From JBQCDV01 sp051960855 (GTDB taxonomy: Bacteria > Actinomycetota > Actinomycetes > JAJZTN01): a DNA stretch of 5,913 nt. Location of the stretch: the NCBI GenBank assembly GCA_051960855.1, contig JBQCDV010000131.1, forward strand, positions 1 to 5,913. Direction: 5' to 3'. Positions 1-5,134 of the stretch are shown one piece after another. The notes under the pieces are model-generated. The model was given only the letters and a program-made list of their open reading frames with translations. It had not been told where the DNA came from and made no database searches. How positions within the stretch are numbered: position 1 is the first letter of the stretch; each line of letters begins with the position of its first letter. A program made the position numbers and the translations under genes.

Positions 1-386
1 AGACGACGGACGAGACGCTCGCGCGGGCGCGGCTGTTTGCTGAGGCGATCGGCAAGGAGTGCATCGTCGTCAACCGGGACGTCGCCGGCTTCGTCACGAC
101 GCGGCTGATCACCGCTCTCGTGATGGAGGCCGTCAAGCTCCACGAGTCCGGGGTGGCCAGCGCGGAGGACATCGACACCGCCTGCCGACTCGGCTTCGGC
201 CACGCCATGGGCCCCCTGGCCACCACCGACCTCACTGGGCTGGACATCCTGCTGCACGCGACCAGCAACATCTACGACGAGTGCCGCGACGAGAAGTTCG
301 CGCCGCCGGAGCTGCTGCGCCGGATGGTGCAGGCCGGCGACCTCGGCCGTAAGAGCGGTCGCGGCTTCTACGACTACTCGGACTGA
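1..386 (+). CDS. 3-hydroxyacyl-CoA (3-hydroxybutyryl-CoA) dehydrogenase, C-terminal part
   Basis: This is the 3' end of a gene cut by the left window edge; the reading frame is open from base 3 and gives 127 residues before the TGA at 384-386. The enzyme oxidises L-3-hydroxyacyl-CoA to 3-ketoacyl-CoA with NAD+ in the cytoplasm (beta-oxidation or butyryl-CoA metabolism). What is seen is the end of the NAD domain, the linker AGFVTTRL, and the helical 3HCDH C-terminal domain with EDIDTACRLGFGHAMGPL, then the family-typical ending GDLGRKSGRGFYDYSD. This ending is what I expect of the roughly 285-residue single-unit class. The position that is usually Asn in the GFVxNRL motif is Thr here, a variant I recall in related actinobacterial enzymes. 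The NAD-binding half and the catalytic His lie outside the window, so chain-length preference cannot be judged. It is paralogous to the gene starting at 5135. Confidence 0.93.
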   Translation, partial: TTDETLARARLFAEAIGKECIVVNRDVAGFVTTRLITALVMEAVKLHESGVASAEDIDTACRLGFGHAMGPLATTDLTGLDILLHATSNIYDECRDEKFAPPELLRRMVQAGDLGRKSGRGFYDYSD

Positions 387-510
387 CACGCGCCGCGGTG
401 GTGCCGCTGATCGCCGGCGTTGAAAAAAGTCCACGTCGCCACGCAACCGGATCGCTCCTTCACGCGTCGTAACACATAACAATGGGGGCAACCGACGCCG
501 GGGGTGGGAC
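387..510 (+). promoter_or_regulatory. Intergenic leader before the STAS gene, possible promoter
   Basis: These 124 bases separate the dehydrogenase stop from the STAS start and are the least GC-rich stretch nearby. They contain an A6 tract at 423-428 just after TTG and an AT-rich patch at about 470-482 (TAACACATAACAATG) that could hold a -10 element, but no hexamer pair fits a sigma-70 consensus well. A weak stem is possible between 391-395 and 415-419 (CGCCG/CGGCG), without a following T-run, so I do not call a terminator. A Shine-Dalgarno-like GGGGGTG lies at 500-506. A promoter here is an inference from gap size and composition. Confidence 0.25.
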
Positions 511-858
511 ATGGCCGGGACCGAGATTCGCCTCGGTGACGTGGACCGGGTGGTGCTGCACGGTCCACTCGACGTGCGCACGGTCGCCGACGTGCGCGAG
601 CTGCTCCACGCCTGTATCGACGCGGGCGCGGGGGACGTCGTCGTCGACGTCACGGACGCCACCGTCATGGACGCGACAGGTCTGGGCGTCCTCGTGGGCG
701 CCCACCGTCGGGCCCAGCGGGCCGGTCGCGCCCTCGTCCTGACCGGGGTCAACCCGCGCCTGGGACGTCTGCTGCTCGCGACCCGGCTGCACCGGGTCCT
801 CCGGGTGGACAGCGAGATCTCCCTGACCTCACGCGACCTGCTGGTCCCGGTCCACTGA
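511..858 (+). CDS. STAS-domain protein, anti-sigma factor antagonist-like
   Basis: This is a complete 115-residue protein consisting of one STAS domain, the length usual for SpoIIAA/RsbV-type anti-anti-sigma factors. Such proteins bind a kinase-type anti-sigma factor in the cytoplasm and release its sigma factor. The N-terminal strand runs into the HGPLD motif (17-21), a hydrophobic DVVVDVTD strand lies at 42-49, and the core loop MDATGLGVLVG covers 53-63. In B. subtilis SpoIIAA and RsbV the residue right after this Asp is the phosphorylated Ser; here it is Ala55, followed by Thr56. The protein contains no lysine. The ATG at 511 follows GGGGGTG (500-506) by four bases and no other in-frame start lies between it and the upstream stop. 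No anti-sigma kinase, phosphatase or sigma factor lies in the window, so the partner is unknown. It may be co-transcribed with the antiporter 70 bases downstream. Confidence 0.88.
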   Translation: MAGTEIRLGDVDRVVLHGPLDVRTVADVRELLHACIDAGAGDVVVDVTDATVMDATGLGVLVGAHRRAQRAGRALVLTGVNPRLGRLLLATRLHRVLRVDSEISLTSRDLLVPVH

Positions 859-892
859 TCGGTGCGCTGATCTCGGCACCCGAGGACTGTCA

Positions 893-904
893 CCGCCCGG
901 GCGG
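893..904. repeat. 12-bp perfect palindrome upstream of the antiporter gene
   Basis: CCGCCCGGGCGG is self-complementary over all 12 bases and sits 24 bases before the antiporter start, in the 70-base gap after the STAS gene. It could be a dimeric regulator site or part of a leader hairpin. In a genome this rich in G and C such a palindrome can also occur by chance, and no T-run follows it, so it is not an intrinsic terminator. Confidence 0.3.
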
Positions 905-915
905 CCCACGACCGT

Positions 916-922
916 AGGGTGA
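916..922 (+). promoter_or_regulatory. Ribosome binding site of the antiporter gene
   Basis: AGGGTGA matches the GGTGA part of the anti-Shine-Dalgarno complement and ends six bases before the ATG at 929. This supports 929 as the start. A GTG at 919 lies within this site but in another frame. Confidence 0.5.
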
Positions 923-928
923 GCGGCG

Positions 929-2818
929 ATGGACCTCCTGCTGCCCACCGTCGCCCTCTTGGCGGTCGTCGCCGTCACCGCCGGTCTCGCGCGTCGCTTC
1001 GGGCTGCTGTCCCCGCTGCTCCTGCTCGTCGTGGGGCTGGTGCTCTCGGTCGTGCCGGGGGTGCCGGCCTACCGCCTCGACCCGCAGTTGGTCCTCGTCG
1101 TCATCCTGCCCCTGCTGCTGTACGTGGCCGCGCTGCGCACCTCGGTGCCGACCTTCCGGGCCAACGTGCGGCCGATCGGGCTGCTGGCGATCGGGCACGT
1201 CGTCGTGATCGCGATCGCGGTCGGCTTCGTCCTGCATGCAGTGGTCCCCGAGGTCCCGCTGGCAGCGGCGATCGCCCTCGGTGCGATCGTCGCGCCGCCG
1301 GACGCCGTGGCGGCGACGGCCCTCGCGCGTCGCGTCGGGCTGCCACGTCGGGTCGTGGCGATCCTCGAGGGGGAGAGCCTCGTCAACGACGCGACGGCCC
1401 TGGTCCTGCTGCGGGTAGCCGTGATGGTCGCGATCGGGGACAGCGTCGGTCCGGCCACCATCGCCTGGGACGTGCTGCGCAGCGCCGCGGGCGGAGTCGC
1501 GGTCGGGCTGCTGGTCGCGGCCGTCATCGCGTGGCTGCACCGCCGCACCGACGACCCGCTGTTGGACAACACGATCAGCCTGCTCACGCCGTTCGCGGCC
1601 TTCATCCCGGCTGAGGAGATCCACGCCTCGGGCGTCGTCGCCGTCGTCGTGTGCGGCCTCTGGCTGGGCCAGCGCGAGCTGCGGCTGATGTCAGCCGCGA
1701 GCCGGCTGCAGATGGAGGCCTTCTGGCGCGTCGTGGAGTTTCTCCTGCAGAACGCCGTCTTCGTCGTCGTCGGCCTGCAGCTGCCCGAGGTCCTGCGCGA
1801 CCTGCGCGGGCCGTGGCAGACCACCGTGCTGGCGTCGGTGGTCGTCGTCGCGACCGTGGTGCTGGGCCGCATCCTGTGGGTCTTTCCCGCGACCTATGTG
1901 CCTCGACTGCTCTCACGGGTGCGTACGCGGGACCCCGTCCCGCCCTGGTCGGTCCCGGCGGTCATCGGCTGGGCCGGCATGCGGGGGGTCGTCACGGCTG
2001 CCGCCGCCGTCAGCCTTCCGCTGGCGACGCTGGCCGGCAAGCCCTTTCCCCGGCGCGACCTGCTGGTGTGGCTCGCCTTCGTCGTCGTCGTGGTCACCCT
2101 GCTCGGGCAGGCCACGTCGCTGCCGCTGCTCGCCCGGAAGCTGCGCGTCCCCACGGACGACGCGACCGCGGATGCACTCGCCACGGCGAGCGCCCGCCGT
2201 GCCGCCGCGCAGGCCGGCCGGGAGCGGCTCGAGCAGCTGCTGACCACCAGCGAGGTCCCGGAGACCGTCGTCACGCGACTGCGCCACGACGCGCAGATCG
2301 CGGAGGAGGCGCCATGGGAGCGGCTCGGTGACCAGGTCGGGCCGTGGGAGGTCTACGCCCGGCTGCGACGGCAGATGATCGAGGTCGAGCTCGCGCACCT
2401 GGGCGGGCTGCGCCAGGCCGGCCGGCTGCCGGAGGAGGAGTGGGAGCGGCTCCGCCGCGAGCTCGACCTGGAGGACGCGATCCTCTCCCAGTCCGACGAG
2501 ACCGCCCTCGACGGCGAGCGGGCCACCACCGCGCGGGACGCCTGCCCACACCTCGCCGAGCACCCCCAGGACACCGAGATCGAGCCGGTCACGCTCGACG
2601 GCTGCACCGGCTGTCTCGAGGAGGGGCGGACCGACTGGGTGCACCTGCGCCTGTGCCTCACGTGCGGCTACGTCGGGTGCTGCGACTCCTCCCCACGCCG
2701 TCATGCGACCTCCCATTTCCAGGCGACGTCGGCGGGTGATGACGCCCATCCGGTGATGCGCTCCTTCGAGCGCGACGAGAGCTGGCGCTGGTGCTTCATC
2801 GACGAGCTGATCGGCTGA
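929..2818 (+). CDS. Na+/H+ antiporter (CPA1 family) with C-terminal UBP-type zinc finger
   Basis: This 629-residue inner-membrane protein should exchange cytoplasmic Na+ (or another monovalent cation) for H+. Residues about 1-405 are very hydrophobic, with roughly 12-13 predicted membrane segments. CPA1 signatures are present: APPDAVAAT (122-130), GESLVNDATALVL (148-160) with the ion-binding Asn153-Asp154 pair, and GWAGMRGVVTAA (347-358) with the conserved Arg352. Residues about 410-535 form a charged, probably helical cytoplasmic tail of the kind seen in bacterial CPA1 antiporters. Residues 539-629 are an extra domain: Cys539-x-His541, Cys559-x2-Cys562, Cys576-x2-Cys579, then RRHATSH (His592, His596) and His607, the full ligand pattern of a ZnF-UBP domain. 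The protein is thus about 100 residues longer than ordinary bacterial members (about 525). Fusions of this kind occur in actinomycetes as far as I recall. The finger's role is unknown; cytoplasmic regulation or partner binding is inferred. The ion specificity cannot be read from sequence. Confidence 0.93.
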   Translation: MDLLLPTVALLAVVAVTAGLARRFGLLSPLLLLVVGLVLSVVPGVPAYRLDPQLVLVVILPLLLYVAALRTSVPTFRANVRPIGLLAIGHVVVIAIAVGFVLHAVVPEVPLAAAIALGAIVAPPDAVAATALARRVGLPRRVVAILEGESLVNDATALVLLRVAVMVAIGDSVGPATIAWDVLRSAAGGVAVGLLVAAVIAWLHRRTDDPLLDNTISLLTPFAAFIPAEEIHASGVVAVVVCGLWLGQRELRLMSAASRLQMEAFWRVVEFLLQNAVFVVVGLQLPEVLRDLRGPWQTTVLASVVVVATVVLGRILWVFPATYVPRLLSRVRTRDPVPPWSVPAVIGWAGMRGVVTAAAAVSLPLATLAGKPFPRRDLLVWLAFVVVVVTLLGQATSLPLLARKLRVPTDDATADALATASARRAAAQAGRERLEQLLTTSEVPETVVTRLRHDAQIAEEAPWERLGDQVGPWEVYARLRRQMIEVELAHLGGLRQAGRLPEEEWERLRRELDLEDAILSQSDETALDGERATTARDACPHLAEHPQDTEIEPVTLDGCTGCLEEGRTDWVHLRLCLTCGYVGCCDSSPRRHATSHFQATSAGDDAHPVMRSFERDESWRWCFIDELIG

Positions 2819-2819
2819 G

Positions 2820-3560
2820 ATGGGCCACCCGAACGACGCCGCACGGGTTGAGCTCGTCGTCGACGCCGAGCTGGCCGAGGCTCGCGAGGCGGCCGAGCAG
2901 GGCAACGGCGGCCAGGTCGCGGGTCTCTGGTGGATGGTGTTCCCCGGCCTGCCTCACCCCTGGGCGGCGCGTGTCTACGCGTTCGAGACTCCCGAGGCCG
3001 CCGCGCTCGCTGCGGCCGAGACGCAGGTGCGTCGCCGTGCGGCCAGTCACCGGGTCCTCACCCGGGCCGGGCAGGGGGAGGCGCCGGTGTTCGTCGACGC
3101 GGGCCTGCGACGGGTCGAGCCGATGCCGGTCTTCGCGCTGGACGAGTTGCGACCGCCGGCCCTTCCGGTCGCACCGGATGGGCCGCGGGTCGTGGTGCGC
3201 CCGGCGCGTGACGCCGAGGAGTTTGTCGCTGTCTACGGTGCCGACCTTCGCCCGCTGGTCGAGCCCGCCCTCTCCCGTCACCCGGACGATTTCCTGGTGG
3301 CTGTCACCGCCGCGGGAGACGTGGCGGCCTGCGCACGGGTGACGTCAGCGGGACGCACCGTCCGCGTCTCGGCGGTGACGGTGGCAGAGCCGCTGCGCGG
3401 CAAGGGAATCGGAAGCGTGGTCTCCTACGAGGCGTGTCGGGCCGCGCTGCAGCGACAGCCCGAGCTGGTGTGGCTGCACTCCCAGGCGAGAGCGGTGCCC
3501 GTGTACGAGCGGCTGGGTTTTCGTCACCTTGACGACCATGTGCAACTCGAGCGCGTCTGA
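2820..3560 (+). CDS. GNAT-family N-acetyltransferase
   Basis: This is a complete 246-residue protein. The C-terminal half (about 125-246) is a GNAT fold that transfers an acetyl group from acetyl-CoA to an amine. Motif A is VTVAEPLRGKGIGSVVSYEA (187-206), with the pyrophosphate-binding R-G-K-G-I-G at 193-198. Motif B is WLHSQARAVPVYERLGFRHL (218-237), with the usual Tyr229 before the ERLGF turn. The N-terminal 120 residues are unrecognised: a mixed region with GLWWMVFPGLPHPWAAR (35-51) and an alanine-rich helix at 58-76. They may be a substrate-binding or degenerate second GNAT domain. The ATG at 2820 starts one base after the antiporter stop and lacks a clear Shine-Dalgarno sequence, suggesting translational coupling. 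The substrate is unknown; a small-molecule amine or protein N-terminus or lysine are all possible. Confidence 0.85.
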   Translation: MGHPNDAARVELVVDAELAEAREAAEQGNGGQVAGLWWMVFPGLPHPWAARVYAFETPEAAALAAAETQVRRRAASHRVLTRAGQGEAPVFVDAGLRRVEPMPVFALDELRPPALPVAPDGPRVVVRPARDAEEFVAVYGADLRPLVEPALSRHPDDFLVAVTAAGDVAACARVTSAGRTVRVSAVTVAEPLRGKGIGSVVSYEACRAALQRQPELVWLHSQARAVPVYERLGFRHLDDHVQLERV

Positions 3561-3577
3561 ACCCGATTGCCAGGACC

Positions 3578-4345
3578 TCAGCCCGTGACCGGCCGCGGGG
3601 TCGACGCGAGGCCGGGTCGCCCAAACGCCGTTCGGACCCCGGGGGACCACAGCAAAGAGTCCGGTGGACGCGCCGCGAGGTCAGGGAAACCACACAGCCC
3701 GACGAGCTCGTCGTCGAGATGGAGCAGGCGCGCGCGGTGCAGGGGCCAGGGCTCGTGGCGGTTGGGGACGTACCACGTGCGCCCCAGATGCTCGACGTGA
3801 AGGCCCCAGCGAGCGCTCAGGAAGACCGCCTCGGGGTCGGGGTCGGCGACGACCTCCTCGGGCCGCACGACGATGCGCCCTCCCGTCCCGCGGGGAGCCG
3901 GCCAGCGCCGCGCAGTGGTGTACTCGACCGCGTCGCCCACGTGACGGACCGACATCCGGGCCCACGTGTAGGGCAGGCCGAAGACGGCGCGGGCACCGAG
4001 GACGACAGCCAGTCGACTGGCTTCGAGGGTGAGGAAGACGATGCCTCGCCGCCCGGTCCCGTCCACCGAGTACAGCCGCACGTTGGTCTCCGCGAACGTA
4101 CCGAGCCACGGCACCGGGGGGCCGCCGCCGATGCCGGCGGCCACCATGCGGAAGGGGATCAGGCCGACGTAGGTGCTGCCGTCGAAGACGTCGGGACGGG
4201 TGCCCGGTGGGAGCAGGGGAGCGACGACGTCGGGGTCGACACGCCAGTGCAGGAAGGTGAGGTCCAGCCACCGCTGCGTCATCAGCGTCGGCGGGGGCAG
4301 TGGGGGAGCGTGCTCGGAGACGGGCTCGGGCGAGCGGCGGGGCAT
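3578..4345 (-). CDS. DUF2071 (YqjF-like) family protein
   Basis: This 255-residue protein belongs to the DUF2071/YqjF family, which is related in fold to acetoacetate decarboxylase but has no established reaction. Recognisable stretches are WLDLTFLHWRVDPDVVAPLL (26-45), YVGLIPFRM (59-67), LGTFAETNVRLYSVD (81-95), GIVFLTLEASRLAVVLGARA (101-120) and FGLPYTWARM (122-131). The N-terminus is proline-rich (13-19) with no signal peptide or membrane segment, so it should be cytoplasmic. The sequence has no lysine at all, so the Schiff-base lysine used by acetoacetate decarboxylase is absent and that mechanism is excluded. The frame stays open upstream to 4408, but the ATG at 4345 overlaps the nucS stop by one base (TGATG), typical of coupled translation; a start at Met22 (4282) is less likely. 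No Shine-Dalgarno sequence is visible. It ends 17 bases from the convergent acetyltransferase gene. Confidence 0.85.
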   Translation of the reverse strand: MPRRSPEPVSEHAPPLPPPTLMTQRWLDLTFLHWRVDPDVVAPLLPPGTRPDVFDGSTYVGLIPFRMVAAGIGGGPPVPWLGTFAETNVRLYSVDGTGRRGIVFLTLEASRLAVVLGARAVFGLPYTWARMSVRHVGDAVEYTTARRWPAPRGTGGRIVVRPEEVVADPDPEAVFLSARWGLHVEHLGRTWYVPNRHEPWPLHRARLLHLDDELVGLCGFPDLAARPPDSLLWSPGVRTAFGRPGLASTPRPVTG

Positions 4346-5040
4346 CAGAAGAGCCGGCTGGTCGGGTCGTCGAGTCCGCGCAGCGCGTCGTAGTCCAGCG
4401 TCACGCACCGGATGCCCCGGTCGGCGGCGAGCACCCGGGCTTGCGGCTTGATCTCCTGAGCGGCGAAGACGCCCTGCACCGGGGACAGCAGCGGGTCGCG
4501 ATTGAGCAGCTCCAGATATCTCGACAACTGCTCCACGCCGTCAATCTCGCCGCGCCGCTTGATCTCGACGGCCACCGTCGCTCCGTCGTTCGTCCGGCAC
4601 AGGATGTCGACGGGGCCGATCGCGGTCGGGTACTCGCGGCGCACGAGGGTGTAGCCGTCGCCGAGGGTGGTGATGTGCTCGGCGAGCAGGGCCTGCAGGT
4701 GTGCCTCGACGCCGTCCTTGACCAGGCCGGGGTCGACACCGAGCTCGTGTGTGACGTCGTGCATCGCCTCGTGGATGGAGATCACGAGGCGGTCGTCGGT
4801 CTTGGTCGACGCCACTGTCCAGACCTCGGTCACCCCGGCGGCCGCCGCCTCGTCATCGGGAGCCGCGATCGCCAGCGACGCCGGTGGGCTCATCCAGTTG
4901 AGCGGCTTGTAGGAGCCACCGTCGGAGTGGACGAGAACGCTGCCGTCGGCCTTCACGACGATCAGCCGCGTCGCCAGAGGCAGATGGGCGGACAGGCGTC
5001 CGGCGTAGTCCACGGAGCACCGGGCGATGACGAGCCGCAT
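4345..5040 (-). CDS. nucS: Mismatch-specific endonuclease NucS/EndoMS
   Basis: This 231-residue protein is NucS/EndoMS, which cuts both strands at mismatched bases (G/T, G/G, T/T preferred) and serves as the mismatch-repair nuclease of actinobacteria and archaea that lack MutS/MutL. The N-terminal DNA-binding and dimerisation domain starts MRLVIARCSVDYAGRLSAHL, nearly as in mycobacterial NucS, and has YKPLNWMSPP (44-53), whose Asn48-Trp49 align with mismatch-base contacts known in the archaeal structure. The C-terminal RecB-like nuclease domain has GPVDILCR (142-149) and ATVAVEIKRRGEIDGVEQLSRY (from 154), giving catalytic Asp145, Glu159 and Lys161, plus Gln171 and Tyr175. The protein ends DDPTSRLF; the terminal R-L-F matches the sliding-clamp-binding tail described for corynebacterial EndoMS. 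Length is normal and no key residue is missing. No Shine-Dalgarno precedes the ATG; see the leaderless promoter at 5048-5053. It is followed by, and overlaps, the DUF2071 gene. Confidence 0.96.
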   Translation of the reverse strand: MRLVIARCSVDYAGRLSAHLPLATRLIVVKADGSVLVHSDGGSYKPLNWMSPPASLAIAAPDDEAAAAGVTEVWTVASTKTDDRLVISIHEAMHDVTHELGVDPGLVKDGVEAHLQALLAEHITTLGDGYTLVRREYPTAIGPVDILCRTNDGATVAVEIKRRGEIDGVEQLSRYLELLNRDPLLSPVQGVFAAQEIKPQARVLAADRGIRCVTLDYDALRGLDDPTSRLF

Positions 5041-5047
5041 GGGCGCG

Positions 5048-5053
5048 ACGCTA
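5048..5053 (-). promoter_or_regulatory. Probable -10 element of a leaderless nucS transcript
   Basis: Read on the minus strand, TAGCGT fits the actinobacterial -10 pattern TANNNT and is separated from the nucS ATG by exactly seven bases. This places the transcription start at or next to the A of the ATG. That spacing, with no Shine-Dalgarno sequence, is the usual arrangement of leaderless actinobacterial genes. No good -35 hexamer is seen at 16-19 bases upstream, which is common for such promoters. Confidence 0.5.
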
Positions 5054-5082
5054 GCCGACCGCTGACCGAGGGCCGCGGTTTG

Positions 5083-5106
5083 GTTGACTTCCGGCGCAAG
5101 GTCAAC
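5083..5106. repeat. Interrupted inverted repeat GTTGAC-N12-GTCAAC, possible operator
   Basis: Six-base arms GTTGAC (5083-5088) and GTCAAC (5101-5106) are perfect reverse complements, separated by 12 bases, giving 18-base arm-to-arm spacing (nearly two helical turns). The element lies in the 94-base divergent region between nucS and the dehydrogenase gene, 29 bases before the dehydrogenase ATG. Each arm includes a -35-like TTGAC, facing opposite ways, but neither is followed by a good -10. A dimeric repressor site (for example of a TetR- or GntR-type acyl-CoA regulator) is an inference. Confidence 0.35.
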
Positions 5107-5121
5107 GTCACCGGCGACGGC

Positions 5122-5127
5122 GAGGAG
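5122..5127 (+). promoter_or_regulatory. Ribosome binding site of the right-hand dehydrogenase gene
   Basis: GAGGAG is a good Shine-Dalgarno match and ends seven bases before the ATG at 5135, fixing that codon as the start. Confidence 0.7.
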
Positions 5128-5134
5128 CAGCGGC

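Noticed and set aside
861..880. GGTGC...GCACC stem after the STAS gene as a terminator
   Set aside because: The stem has only five pairs, a 10-base loop and no T-run; read-through to the antiporter seems more likely.
890..1624. 244-codon minus-strand frame rich in Asp, Arg, Gln and His
   Set aside because: The repetitive charged composition is the complement of GC-rich codons for the hydrophobic membrane segments, and there is no ribosome binding site or recognisable domain.
1620..2095. Short GTC/GTCGTC runs in the antiporter gene as a possible microsatellite or repeat
   Set aside because: They encode valine-rich membrane helices and are interrupted, so coding constraint explains them.
1913..2905. 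330-codon open frame on the minus strand under the antiporter
   Set aside because: It is a shadow of the antiporter gene; the sense strand carries all conserved CPA1 and zinc-finger motifs and the antisense translation is compositionally biased.
3561..3577. Possible bidirectional terminator between the convergent acetyltransferase and DUF2071 genes
   Set aside because: The 17-base gap contains no inverted repeat and no T-run on either strand.
4346..4408. Upstream start at 4408 for the DUF2071 gene
   Set aside because: It would add 21 arginine-rich residues overlapping nucS; the ATG at 4345 in TGATG is the typical coupled start and the added residues do not look like part of the family.
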